Below, in pieces: positions 24,992 to 36,500 of a DNA stretch of 64,000 nt. A model generated the notes under the pieces. The model was not told the origin of the DNA. It was given only the letters and a program-made list of their open reading frames with translations, and did no database searches. The translations under genes were made by a program, and so were the position numbers. Numbering within the stretch: position 1 is the first letter of the stretch; each line of letters starts with the position of its first letter. This DNA comes from Symbiopectobacterium purcellii_A (GTDB taxonomy: Bacteria > Pseudomonadota > Gammaproteobacteria > Enterobacterales > Enterobacteriaceae), in NCBI RefSeq assembly GCF_052050035.1, contig NZ_CP189880.1:82953-146952 (forward strand), read 5' to 3'.

Positions 24992-25949
24992 TGCACCGTA
25001 ATTAATTTGTATTAATTTTGAATCAATAGGATAATATTCTGTTATGGAAAATTTATTTTTTAACCAAAAAATCAAAATGTTAACCTAAGGAAAGTCATTA
25101 TAGACAGATTTTTTCATTGTTGTTTCTTATAATAACCATTATAAAACAACGTCTTAATTTATTCAAAAACGCCGATGTATCGAGAGGTTATCAGCATGTT
25201 ACTCCAAAACAGGCGTGTCATAACAGCGTTATTCACTATTATTCAATAACGCCGTAAAATTCAGTTAATTATTGTCGAAACATCTTATTAATGGTGATAA
25301 ATATAAAAAAGTAAAAAAAAACACATCTTCGGTTTTTTATTCTAAATTAAATTTAGATGAAAAATAAAACTCCAGAATTCAGCTTTTAATTGAGAAATTA
25401 AGTATAATATAAATCAAGTAAAATATTGTTAATGTATTGATTTTAAATCAATTTAACGAAAAGCATAAATTTCAGAAATTCCAAATCTTTCTGTTTATAG
25501 TCAATACTTACCTATAAGTAATTAATAAACGATTGAATCAGCCATGCGGATAAATTTTCTTGGGGAGCTTCGTGGTCCCGACGTCATTACTGCCTTTCCC
25601 TGAATCATACACTTTACGCCCGGAAAGCGCGCTTTCCGTAGAATGAGAAGACTACTTATATTTTTCCGCTAAGGTGGGAGTCAAAAAAGGCGCTGTTTGA
25701 AGCTCAGACTTAGGCTGTGTCCCTTAATTGCACGATAGATGAAAAATCGTACAAAGCAGGCTGTTTTTGACAGTAAAAACACCCAAAATCAGTCCAAAAA
25801 ACGAACAGATTCGATGTGTTTTTCTCATTTCCAATCAGTGAAAATTAATTAAGGGACACAGCCTAGTGAGCCAAACATTATAGACATGCAAAAAAAAGCT
25901 CTGTCTTCACCTGTTATCCCATGCTTTAATAATGAGATGAGGATTTTAT
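24992..25949. promoter_or_regulatory. AT-rich leader of the toxin operon
   Basis: Almost 1 kb without a gene precedes tcA. It is strongly AT-rich up to about 25550, with many A/T tracts, and contains a 151-bp MITE at 25713-25863. It should contain the tc promoter and is a plausible H-NS silencing target, but no specific promoter is claimed. The tcA ribosome-binding site is AGATGAGGA just before 25950. Confidence 0.5.
25713..25863. mobile_element. 151-bp MITE (GGCTGTGTCCC ends), copy 2
   Basis: This is the same sequence as 18164-18314, bounded by TA dinucleotides (25711-25712 and 25864-25865). It lies 86 bp before the tcA start, between the AT-rich leader and the gene. Confidence 0.88.
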
Positions 25950-28900
25950 ATGTATCTAATCGACGAAATACTTGGCAAGCTGAACGCCAGCCGGAATAAT
26001 TATTCCCCAAATGAACAGATCACCCTGCCGCACATCATGATCCGCTCATTTTCCGAAGTAAAAGCGCTGGCCGGTGACGCGCTCAGCTGGGGCGAAAAGA
26101 ACTTCCTCTATCAGCTGGCGCAGAAAGAACTGCAAGAAAACAAAATGGCGGAATCCCGCATTCTAAGTAGAGCTAATCCCCAGCTTGAGAGCGCCGTCCG
26201 GTTAGGCATCCAGCAGTCACCCATGCTGGGCGGCTATGACGACCTGTTTCCTGCGCGGTCCAGCAGCTTCGTAAAAACCGGCTCCGTGGCATCAATGTTC
26301 TCACCGGCAGCGTATCTAACTGAACTGTACCGGGAGGCCAGGGACCTGCACCCGGAAACATCACATTACCACCTCGACAATCGTCGTCCGGATCTGGCAT
26401 CCCTTTCCCTGTCCCAGACCAACATGGATGATGAGCTGTCCACCCTGTCCCTGTCTAACGAACTGCTGTTGAATAATATTCAGAAGCAGGAAGATAAAGA
26501 CTATGACGCCGTTATGAATATGCTCGCGACTTACAGACAGACCAGTGACACACCTTACAACCAGAGTTATGAAATGGTCCGCCAGTGCATCACCATGCAG
26601 GACCCTGAGTTTGCTTCGTTCCGTAATAATCCCACCGTCTCGTCGGAAATGGATACCGCCGCGCTGCTCAGTATTCAAGGGGACATTTCACCTGAGCTGC
26701 AGAAAATCCTGACCGAGGACATTACTGAAGATAATGTGGATGACCTGATCAAGGAAAATTTCGGGGATATTCCCATAACCCCTTTCCAGGATATCACTTA
26801 TCTCTCCAACTGGTATGGGATAACCTTCGATGAAATGAGTTCGCTGCTGAGAATTTTAAGACCATTTGACATTATAATGCCGGGCGTAGAGTATTACCAG
26901 GATGATCATCTGATTTCATTACTGGAGTCAGATGGTCAGCTAAATGCGCTACTGATGACCCGCAAAAATGGCGACAACACAAACAATTTGAATTATGCTG
27001 AATTACTCCCTTTGGGAGGAGGACAGTTTCAGTTCAATTACAATTTTTCTCACGCCTTATCCTATACTGATTTCTCCATTGGTACAGAAAGTTTTTTATC
27101 TGATGACTTGCTCGCAACCGAAAAATTCATCCCCAAAATCAATACACCTTACTCCATCACCTTTTCATTAAGTGAAGCACAGTTAAGCAACCCTGTTGAA
27201 ATAGGAATTAGCAGAACCACTAACTCCAGCGGTGCGTACAGCTCTTTTATTTTTCAGCAGACTACATATCCATTTAATTTTTTCCTGCTGAAACTGAACA
27301 AACTCATCCGGCTTTACAAAGCCATCGGCATTGACCCGTCAGATATCCGCAACATTGTTGAGAGCAGCAATAGTAATTTTAATCTTACTCCTGATGTTCT
27401 CAGACAGCTGTTCCAAGTGCATTATAATATGCAGCGCTACGGAATTGGTGTATCTGCCTCCATCGTGCTTTCCGGCGCGGCTATCGGGCAGACGGCGCAC
27501 AGTAACCAGGCCAGCGCCTTTACGCGTCTATTTAACACGCCAATGCTGAATGGTACCGAGTTTTTTGCTAACGGCGTCACCATTACGCTAGATCCCGACG
27601 ATCCGGACGAGTTCACCGATACTTTCCACACAGGTGTGATAAAGCGCGCTTTTGGTGTTAATGATACGGAACTGTACACGCTCTGGAAACTGGTTTCGGG
27701 CGACACAAGTCCGTCGGTTTTTACCTGTACGATTGAAAATTTGTCCGCCCTGTACCGCGTCAGCCTGCTGGCAGATATCCACGCTCTGAGCGTAACCGAA
27801 CTGGCCATGTTGCTGTCCGTTTCGCCTTATGCTTCAACACCTGTTGGCAGCCTGTCTGGCGAAGCACTGTCACCACTGGTGGGCTTTATTGACCGGCACA
27901 TGCAGTGGTTGAAAGTGATTAACTGGACGGTCAGCGACCTGTATCTGATGCTGACTGACCGCTTCAGCACGACTTTTTCACCGGACATTCAAAACCTGAT
28001 TACCACACTGAAAAATGGGCTTGCCAGCCAAGACCTTAGCAATGACAGTGAGGCAGATTTAATAACCGCGGCAGCCCCCTTTATTGCCGCGGCCACACAG
28101 CTTGAGTCAGCCGAAACGGCTGCTGCCGTCCTTCAGTGGCTGAGTCAACTGCAGCCGCAGACGCTAACAGTGTCCGCGTTTCTGACGCTGTTAGACAAAG
28201 ACACCCAGACCGACGCGCTGGTGTCATACTGTCAGGTGATGGGACAGCTGGTGCTGATTGTGCGCAATACCGGCATGAGTTCAGCAGAACTGTCATGGGT
28301 GGTGGCACACCCCAGCATTATTACCGAAAAAGCCACCGTACTGAACCATGACATCGGCACGCTGTATGATTTGACACAGCTGCACGCGTTGCTTTCCCTC
28401 TGCGGTACGTCTGCCTCTGAAATTCTCACCTCGTTGAGTGGTAATTTCGGGTCTGAAGAAAACAACCTTGCCGTAAGAACGGTGGCTGCAGCACTCAACC
28501 TAGATGAGCAGGCGCTTACCCAGGCGCTGGCGCAGTGCTCCTCGTACACGTATTTCTACAGCTGGATACAGCTGCGGGACGCCCTGCAGTGGCTGGATGT
28601 TGCTACCACCTTCCACATCAGCCCGGCGAACGTGGCCATGCTGGTGAAACTGACTCATACCTCGCCGGATGCCGACTGGGATGCCGCCAGTTACGCCCTG
28701 CAGGCCGGACTGAATACGAATCAGACCGCACAGCTGAGCGCCACTCTGGACGAAGCGATCAGCGCGGCCGCTAGCGGGTACGTTATCAAAAATATCGCAC
28801 CGTCATGGGTGATCAGCCGTGACAAGCTATACAGCTGGCTGCTGATTGACAACCAAGTGTCGGCCCAGATTAAAACTACCCGGATTGCGGAGGCCATAAC

Positions 28901-31900
28901 CAGTGTGCAGCTGTACATCAACCGTGCGCTTAGCCTTCAGGAAGAGGATGTGGTCTTCGAAGTGAAGTCGAAAACCTTCTTTGCCAGCGACTGGGACACT
29001 TACAACAAAAGTTACAGCACTTGGGCGGGGGTGTCGCAGCTGGCTTATTATCCCGAAAACTACATTGACCCGACGCTGCGTATCGGGCAGACCGGCATGA
29101 TGGACGAGATGCTGCAGACGCTTAGCCAGAGCCAGCTGACCGATGATATTGTAGAAGACGCGTTTAAAACCTACATGACCCGCTTTGAGGAAGTATCCAA
29201 CCTTGATGTTATCAGCGGCTACCATGACGGTGTCAATAAAAGTAGTGGTAAGACATACCTGATTGGCAAATCGGCTATCGGAGAGTACTACTGGCGTAGC
29301 GCGGTCATTGATGAAATGTCTGACGGCAAGCTCCCTGCCAACGCCTGGAGCGAGTGGAAAAAAATTACCGTCGGGCTGTCGCCCATAAATAGTATGGTGC
29401 GCCCTGTCATATTTCAGTCGCGACTGTATCTGACCTGGGTGGAAGGTAGGGTAAAGTTAATTACGGGCGACAGTACGCCCCAAGAATACACGGAATGCCA
29501 GCTAAAATATACGCATATCCTGCATGACGGCACTTGGAGTGCACCCATAACCATTGAACTCGACAGTACTAACCTGCCTACCTCCAGTACGGATATTGCT
29601 GGCTACAGCATGTACAGTGCAAAAGATGTGGAGCAGGAAAAACTCTACGTCTTCTTTTATAAAAAAGAAGACGATTATTCTAATTTACCATCCGGAACCA
29701 GCGGGTTGATTATATCTATCGATGGTCAGATTGAAATAGCTTCCGCTGATCTCGTCGCCAAAATGGCTGGTTATATCTATCTTCAGATGGACACCACATC
29801 CACTCTCAGGATTAATACGCCTTACACCGGCGGAAAGACAAAAGTAAATATCTTAGATGTTTCCGAAGTTGATCATGAATTGGGATATGGTAACTATACT
29901 AGTCTGAATAATGTTCAATGGGAAAACATCTCTTCTAGCATAGTGGGTACCGACGCAAATATTAAATTTAACGTCTCCGGAAATATAGGTTACAACCTAA
30001 AATCAGATGGGAGAAGCGGCACTCTGGTTAATATGATGAATTACCTATGGAATGAGGGTGATGTTTTTTATGTGCCGAACACTAAGCTTCGGAGCACAAT
30101 CTCACAGCACTCTGGCAGGAACTTTGAATGTGTTATTAATAGCGTAACTTGCTTTATTAAGGTGCTAGATAATATAGAGCCGGCTCTTAATGATACTATT
30201 TATTGCTTTAATTATCCTAATACTAGTTATCTAAATTACTACTGCTATGGTGACCCGTATCCATTTAAAAAAAATGTGTACGACCGTAGAGAATGGACAT
30301 CTAATAATATAAAAGCTGATAACTATGTATATGCCTTTATGTCGGAGGCATCACGTGTAAATAAAACCCCAGTCGAATTATGTTTTGGTGATTTTAAAAA
30401 AATTGATACAACAATAGACTTGAATAGTATAATACTTTCCGTTAGCGGTCCCGTAAGTGCAAGTTTTACGGCAGATAACTATCAGGCTTACTCCTTTGAA
30501 CGAACAGGATTTTCTTTTTTAGAAAAAAATATCTCAATCCCTCTCAGTGCATTCAGCAACAATATCACTCGGCTTGAATTAAAGATAAACGCTACAGCCC
30601 CCCAAGGGGATCTTCGTTTTCTCGGTTCTGATACATTAGGTATTACCTTGATCCGGGTGGATGAAAACACCATGCCAATCATTTCCATTAACCGTACGGA
30701 TACCTATGCGCAGTATCTGGAATACGGAGTTTATCGCGTGAGGGTGAATACGCTGTTTGCTAAAAAGCTTATTTCCAAGGCGAACAGAGGGCTGAATGCC
30801 GTACTATCAATGGATACCCAAGAACTGCAAGAACCGAAGCTGGGCATTGGATTTTATGTCGATTTTATTCTTCCTGCGTACAATCCGGCGGTTCATGGTG
30901 AAAGCCGTGAGTTTTCTCTCAATCTCAGACATGTTATTGATGATAATAACATATATAAAATATATTCAGGGATGTTTACTGATGAATATTTAAGCGTTAG
31001 GCTGTTTATTCCTTTAGCGAATAAAGACAATATTTTACATCCAACTTACATTGCCAAGGTGTTTCTGCTTACAAACAAAACAACCACCGATGCAGATAAT
31101 GTGGGGGCTCATTTTAAATATACAGACGCCACTGATACCACTGTTGAACTGAACCCCGATATATCAGACATCACCATGTTTTCTAATGTTATTATATTAA
31201 ACGACCAGACAACTGAACCGATGGACTTCAGCGGCGCCAATGCCCTCTACTTCTGGGAGATGTTCTACTATGTCCCGATGATGGTGTTTAAGCGCCTGCT
31301 GAACGAAAGTAAATTTACTGAAGCCATGCACTGGATTAAATACGTCTGGAACCCGTATGGCTATCTGGTGAATAACCAGCCTGCAAACTGGGTATGGAAC
31401 GTGCGGCCGCTGGAGGAGGAAACCATCTGGAAATCTAGCCAGATAGATTCCAGCGACCCGGACGCGGTGGCGCAGGCGGACCCGATGCACTATAAGGTCG
31501 CCACCTTTATGTCGTACCTTGACTTGTTAATCGCCCGCGGCGACGCGGCATACCGCCAGCTTGAACGCGATACACTAAAAGAAGCCAAAATGTGGTACGT
31601 TCAGGCGATGGACATTCTTGGCGATGAGCCCTACATGAAAAACGCTACAGCCTGGAACTCCCCACGTCTGAGCGATGCGGCTGATAAGACCACGAAAACC
31701 CTGACCCAGCATTCGCTCATGATGGTGCGGCAGCAGCGTGCCTCCGGTAAGTTATCCAACAGCAACTCGCTGACTACCCTGTTCCTGCCGCAGAAAAACG
31801 GGAAGCTGGCTGGTTACTGGCAGACGCTAGCGCAACGCCTGTACAACCTACGTCATAACCTGTCCATTGACGGCAGTCCGCTATCACTACCCATTTATGC

Positions 31901-33464
31901 CACGCCGGCCGACCCTGCGGCGCTGCTTAGCGCGGCGGTGATAAGCTCTCAGGACAATAGTGACATGCCTGATGCAGTAATGCCGCTATACCGCTTCCCG
32001 GTGATACTGGAAAGCGCCCGAAGCATGACAACGCAACTGACCCAGTTCGGCAGAACGCTGCTCGATATCACTGAGCGCCAGGATGCAGAGGCCCTGTCGG
32101 AGCTGATGCAGGCACAAGGTGCCGAACTGATTCTGCAGAGCATTGCCCTGCAGAACAGAACTATCAAAGAGATTGATGCGGATAAGGTCGCGCTTGAAAT
32201 CAACCTCCGCGGCGCGCAGGCGCGTCTTGAGAGTTACACCACTTTGTATGATGAGGATATTAGCGCCGTCGAAAAACAGGTGATGGATCTGGCACTTTAC
32301 GCATCGGTAGTGTCCACCACGGCCAGCGCTTTTCAAACCGTCGCCGCAGGGTTAGACGCATTGCCCAATATCTACGGCATGGCATTTGGTGGCTCCCACT
32401 ATGGCAGTATTTCCCGCGCGCTTGGTTATGGCATAGAGATTGCCGGAAATGTATCCCGCATCACCTCGGATCGTCTCAGCCAGTCTGAGATATATCGTAG
32501 GCGCCGTCAGGATTGGGCAATCCAGCGCGATGCGGCTCAGTCCGAGGTTAATCAAATCAATGCTCAGCTTGACACGATGGCGGTTCGACGTGAAGCAGCC
32601 CTGCTGCAGAAGGCGTATCTGGAGACCCAGCAGGCTCAAACGCATGTACAGATGACATTTCTGAAGAAGAAGTTCACCAGTAAGGTGCTATACAACTGGC
32701 TGCGTGGGAAACTGGTCTCCATCTACTATCAATTCTATGACCTGACCGTTTCCCGCTGTCTGATGGCGCAGAAAGCGTACCAGTGGGCGCGAGACACTGA
32801 GACTTCGTTTATCCGTTCCGGAGCCTGGCAGAGCACCTATGCCGGCCTAATGGCGGGCGAAACCCTTATGCTGAACCTGGCGCAAATGGAGCAGAATTAT
32901 CTGGAGAAAGACCAGCGCGAGAAAGAGGTGACGCGTACCGTCTGCCTGTCGGAGGTTTACGCCGGACTCTCCTCCGACGCCTTCACGCTTGCTGACCAGA
33001 TAGTCAATCTGGTGACTACCGGCAGCGGTAGCGTCGGCGCCGCTGGTAACGGCCTCTCCGTGACCAGTGATAAACAGCTGCAGGCCACCCTGACGCTCTC
33101 TGACCTGAACATTGGTAATGATTATCCTTCCTCACTGGGTAATACCCGGCGTATTAAGCAAATCAGCGTCACCTTGCCAACACTGGTTGGGCCGTACCAG
33201 GATGTACGGGCGGTGCTCAGCTATGGCGGCAGCGTGTCACTGCCCCGGGGTTGTACGGCGACAGCAGTGTCGAACGGCATCAACGACAGCGGCCAGTTCC
33301 AAATGGACTTTAATGACGGACGCTGGCTGCCGTTTGAGGGGATACCGGTCAATGATTCCGGCATGCTGACGCTGAGTTTTCCTGAGGCTGACGGGAGCCA
33401 GAAAGCGCTGCTACTGAGCATGACGGACATCATCCTGCATATCCGCTACACCATCGTCAGCTGA
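25950..33464 (+). CDS. Tc toxin subunit A (TcA; SepA/TcdA-like)
   Basis: The 2504-residue protein is the A component of an ABC toxin complex. TcA pentamers bind the gut-cell surface, insert a channel at extreme pH and inject the toxin carried by TcB-TcC. The N-terminus (to about residue 300) is the VRP1/SpvA-type region (GYDDLFPARSSSFVKTGSVASMFSPAAYLTELYREA). An alpha-helical shell follows, then a neuraminidase-like region (about 1060-1250, YYWRSAVIDEMSDGKLPANAWSEW) and receptor-binding inserts. The C-terminal 450 residues are the pore-forming and TcB-binding domain: QAQGAELILQSIALQN, a hydrophobic transmembrane hairpin near YASVVSTTASAF..ALPNIYGMAFGGSHYG, and the coiled shaft. Two AT-rich blocks (residues about 305-480 and 1230-1750) contrast with the GC-rich rest. 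Length matches SepA (about 2376) and TcdA (about 2500). No frameshift is seen. Confidence 0.96.
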   Translation: MYLIDEILGKLNASRNNYSPNEQITLPHIMIRSFSEVKALAGDALSWGEKNFLYQLAQKELQENKMAESRILSRANPQLESAVRLGIQQSPMLGGYDDLFPARSSSFVKTGSVASMFSPAAYLTELYREARDLHPETSHYHLDNRRPDLASLSLSQTNMDDELSTLSLSNELLLNNIQKQEDKDYDAVMNMLATYRQTSDTPYNQSYEMVRQCITMQDPEFASFRNNPTVSSEMDTAALLSIQGDISPELQKILTEDITEDNVDDLIKENFGDIPITPFQDITYLSNWYGITFDEMSSLLRILRPFDIIMPGVEYYQDDHLISLLESDGQLNALLMTRKNGDNTNNLNYAELLPLGGGQFQFNYNFSHALSYTDFSIGTESFLSDDLLATEKFIPKINTPYSITFSLSEAQLSNPVEIGISRTTNSSGAYSSFIFQQTTYPFNFFLLKLNKLIRLYKAIGIDPSDIRNIVESSNSNFNLTPDVLRQLFQVHYNMQRYGIGVSASIVLSGAAIGQTAHSNQASAFTRLFNTPMLNGTEFFANGVTITLDPDDPDEFTDTFHTGVIKRAFGVNDTELYTLWKLVSGDTSPSVFTCTIENLSALYRVSLLADIHALSVTELAMLLSVSPYASTPVGSLSGEALSPLVGFIDRHMQWLKVINWTVSDLYLMLTDRFSTTFSPDIQNLITTLKNGLASQDLSNDSEADLITAAAPFIAAATQLESAETAAAVLQWLSQLQPQTLTVSAFLTLLDKDTQTDALVSYCQVMGQLVLIVRNTGMSSAELSWVVAHPSIITEKATVLNHDIGTLYDLTQLHALLSLCGTSASEILTSLSGNFGSEENNLAVRTVAAALNLDEQALTQALAQCSSYTYFYSWIQLRDALQWLDVATTFHISPANVAMLVKLTHTSPDADWDAASYALQAGLNTNQTAQLSATLDEAISAAASGYVIKNIAPSWVISRDKLYSWLLIDNQVSAQIKTTRIAEAITSVQLYINRALSLQEEDVVFEVKSKTFFASDWDTYNKSYSTWAGVSQLAYYPENYIDPTLRIGQTGMMDEMLQTLSQSQLTDDIVEDAFKTYMTRFEEVSNLDVISGYHDGVNKSSGKTYLIGKSAIGEYYWRSAVIDEMSDGKLPANAWSEWKKITVGLSPINSMVRPVIFQSRLYLTWVEGRVKLITGDSTPQEYTECQLKYTHILHDGTWSAPITIELDSTNLPTSSTDIAGYSMYSAKDVEQEKLYVFFYKKEDDYSNLPSGTSGLIISIDGQIEIASADLVAKMAGYIYLQMDTTSTLRINTPYTGGKTKVNILDVSEVDHELGYGNYTSLNNVQWENISSSIVGTDANIKFNVSGNIGYNLKSDGRSGTLVNMMNYLWNEGDVFYVPNTKLRSTISQHSGRNFECVINSVTCFIKVLDNIEPALNDTIYCFNYPNTSYLNYYCYGDPYPFKKNVYDRREWTSNNIKADNYVYAFMSEASRVNKTPVELCFGDFKKIDTTIDLNSIILSVSGPVSASFTADNYQAYSFERTGFSFLEKNISIPLSAFSNNITRLELKINATAPQGDLRFLGSDTLGITLIRVDENTMPIISINRTDTYAQYLEYGVYRVRVNTLFAKKLISKANRGLNAVLSMDTQELQEPKLGIGFYVDFILPAYNPAVHGESREFSLNLRHVIDDNNIYKIYSGMFTDEYLSVRLFIPLANKDNILHPTYIAKVFLLTNKTTTDADNVGAHFKYTDATDTTVELNPDISDITMFSNVIILNDQTTEPMDFSGANALYFWEMFYYVPMMVFKRLLNESKFTEAMHWIKYVWNPYGYLVNNQPANWVWNVRPLEEETIWKSSQIDSSDPDAVAQADPMHYKVATFMSYLDLLIARGDAAYRQLERDTLKEAKMWYVQAMDILGDEPYMKNATAWNSPRLSDAADKTTKTLTQHSLMMVRQQRASGKLSNSNSLTTLFLPQKNGKLAGYWQTLAQRLYNLRHNLSIDGSPLSLPIYATPADPAALLSAAVISSQDNSDMPDAVMPLYRFPVILESARSMTTQLTQFGRTLLDITERQDAEALSELMQAQGAELILQSIALQNRTIKEIDADKVALEINLRGAQARLESYTTLYDEDISAVEKQVMDLALYASVVSTTASAFQTVAAGLDALPNIYGMAFGGSHYGSISRALGYGIEIAGNVSRITSDRLSQSEIYRRRRQDWAIQRDAAQSEVNQINAQLDTMAVRREAALLQKAYLETQQAQTHVQMTFLKKKFTSKVLYNWLRGKLVSIYYQFYDLTVSRCLMAQKAYQWARDTETSFIRSGAWQSTYAGLMAGETLMLNLAQMEQNYLEKDQREKEVTRTVCLSEVYAGLSSDAFTLADQIVNLVTTGSGSVGAAGNGLSVTSDKQLQATLTLSDLNIGNDYPSSLGNTRRIKQISVTLPTLVGPYQDVRAVLSYGGSVSLPRGCTATAVSNGINDSGQFQMDFNDGRWLPFEGIPVNDSGMLTLSFPEADGSQKALLLSMTDIILHIRYTIVS

Positions 33465-33476
33465 TTATAACGGTAT

Positions 33477-33499
33477 CAGACTCCCCGCGCGGGAGTCTG
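33477..33499 (+). terminator. Hairpin between tcA and tcB
   Basis: CAGACTCCC-CGCGC-GGGAGTCTG is a 9-bp stem within the 48-base gap. There is no T-run, so it may attenuate or protect mRNA instead of ending transcription. The tcB ribosome-binding site (GGAGA) follows. Confidence 0.5.
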
Positions 33500-33512
33500 T
33501 GGAGAACCTGTT

Positions 33513-36500
33513 ATGCAAAATACAGAACAACCGCGCCTGACTCCCCCCTCTCTGCCTTCAGGTGGTGGTGCAATAAGCGGCCTGAAGGGTAATATAGCTT
33601 CTGCGGGTCCGGACGGTGCTGCGATTCTGAGCATTCCTCTGCCGATCAGTGCCGGAAGAGGGTATGCCCCCTCTCTGGCGCTCAGCTACCACAGCCGTAG
33701 CGGCAACGGGCCGTTCGGTATGGGGTGGGGACTGAATCTGCTCGCCATTCGCCTGCGAACACTCAGGGGCGTGCCATCGTATGACGGTACCGATGAATAT
33801 ACTGGTGCGGACGGTGAGGTGCTGGTTCCTGTGTTGACCGCCAGCGGCGAACCAGAAACCCGCACGGCCACCACGCTTCTTGGTGTTGATTTAGGAGGAA
33901 ATTTTTCAGTAAACGCCTATCGTTCCAGGACAGAAATCACCTTTAGCAGGATGGAGATCTGGATGCCTGTAGGTGATACAGGTACGAACTTCTGGGTGAT
34001 ATATGAGCCTGATGGCCAGGTACATTTACTGGGGCGTAACGCGCAGGCGCGCATCAGTCATCCTGCTGATGCGTCACAGACAGCGGTCTGGCTGGCAGAG
34101 TCCTCGGTGTCACAGAACGGTGAGCAGATTTACTGGCAGTACCGCGCTGAGAATGAATCCGGATGTGATGCAACAGAAACATCGGCGCACCCGGATGCTA
34201 CGGCACAGCGCTACCCTGTGGCGGCCTGGTACGGCAACAAAAAGGCCGCCCGCACGCTACCCGGCCTTGTCACGGTGCCGGCAGCCACGGACTGGCTGTT
34301 CATCCTGGCGATGGATTATGGCGAACGTGATACAGCCACAGCTCCGGACTGGCTGATGCCCGGCAGCGGCAGCTGGTTATGCCGGCAGGACAGTTTTTCC
34401 GGTTATGAGTATGGATTTGAGGTGCGTACGCGTCGCCTCTGCCGTCAGGTGCTGATGTTTCACTGCATCAGCGCTCTGTCAGGAAAAGAAAAAGAGACTG
34501 ATCTTCCGAAACTCGTGTCATGTCTGCGATTGGATTATAACGAAACCTCATCTGTCGCCACCCTGAAAGGAATACAGAAGGTGGCGTATGAGCCGGGCGG
34601 TACGATACGTAGCCTGCCGCCGTTGACGTTTGACTGGCAGAACTTCATTCCACCTCAAGCCGGTGTCGCCGAATGGCAGCAGCGTGATGACCTAGCAAAC
34701 ATGAACATGCTTCAGCCATACCAGCTGGTTGACCTGAACGGGGAAGGCATTGCCGGCATCCTGTATCAGGACGGTGGTGCATGGTGGTACCGTCCACCAG
34801 TAAGACCTGCTGGGGATGACACCGATGCGGTGACCTGGGAAAAAGCGGCGCCTCTTTTCGCCATCCCCACACTGAGGAAGGGCGGCATTCTGGCGGACTT
34901 GAACGGCGATGGTTATCTGGAGTGGGTGGTCATCGCGCCGGGCGTGGCGGGCTTTTATGCGCGCTCCCCTGATCGCGAGTGGCGCTATTTCACTCCTCTT
35001 TCCGCCCTGCCGGTAGAATACGCTCATCCGCGTGCACGGCTGGCCGATATCACCAGCGCAGGCCTGATAGATCTGGCGCTTATCGGACCCAAAAGCGTAC
35101 GTTTCTACGGCGGTACCGGAGAGGGCTGGGCGAAAGCGAGGAATACCTTGCAGGCGGCAGGTATTACACTGCCCGTACCCGGAAAGGACGAACAAGTTCT
35201 GGTGGCTTTTAGCGATATGGCCGGTAGTGGCCAGCAGCACTTGGTGGAGGTTAGGCCATCGGGGGTATGCTATTGGCCTAACCTGGGCCATGGCCGCTTT
35301 GGTCTTCCGGTGAGTTTGTCCGGGTTCAGCCAGCCAGCCGCCACGTTTAACCCTGACCAGCTGTATCTGGCAGACATTGACGGCACTGGTACCACCGACC
35401 TGATTTATGCACTTACCGACCGGCTGGATGTATATATAAACCAGAGCGGTAACGGCTTTGCCGCACCGTTCAGCGTAAAATTGCCGGACGGCGTGCGTTA
35501 TGACCGCACCTGCAGCCTGCAGCTGGCGGATATTCAGGGGTTGGGCGTGGCCAGCCTGATGCTGACGGTACCGCATCCGGTACCGCGCAGCTGGGTCTGC
35601 CACCTGTCAGTAAATAAGCCGTGGCTGCTGAACGGGATGAACAACGGAATGGGGATGAACCATGCGCTTTATTACCGCAGTTCAGCGCAGTTCTGGCTGG
35701 ATGAGAAGGCGGATTCTGCGGCAGCAGGAAAATCCGTTCCAGCTAGTGAACTGCCGTTCGCCCTGCACACGCTATGCCGCACAGAAGTAACTGACGAAAT
35801 CACCGGAAACCGTCTGGTAAGTACCGTACGCTACCTGCACGGTGCTTGGGACGGGCGGGAGCGGGAATTCCGCGGATTTGGTTTTGTGGAGGTGACAGAT
35901 ACCGACATCACGGACGGCCAGGGGACGTCAGGGGTCATCAGCTTCCCCGCGGTCAGGCGCAGCTGGTATGCCACCGGGTTACCCCCAATTGATAAACGTC
36001 TGGCGGACGAATACTGGCAGGAAGATGCGGCTGCCTTCACCGGCTTCACGCCACGCTTTACCACCGGCAGCGGCGATGATGAGCGGGCATACTCACCGGA
36101 CGAAGAGAGGGTCTTCTGGCTGAATCGGGGGCTGAAAGGCCAGCTGCTGCGCAGCGAGCTGTATGGTGCAGATGAAAGCAACCAAGCAGATGTGCCTTAC
36201 ACCGTTACGGAAAACCGGCCGCAGGTGCGGATGATTGATGAGGTAGGAACGTATCCGGTCATCTGGTCGTGTGCTGCGGAAAGTCGGACGTACTCTTACG
36301 AGCGGGTCAGCAGTGACCCACAGTGCAGCCAGCAAGTATTGTTGTCCTGTGATGAGTACGGCCAGCCACTGAGGCAGGTAAGCATCAGCTATCCACGCCG
36401 CAGCCAGCCAGCCGCCAGCCCGTACCTCGATACGCTACCTGACGGACTGTTTGGCGCCAGCTTTGATGAACAGCAGCAGAGCCTTCGCCTGACACTGCAG

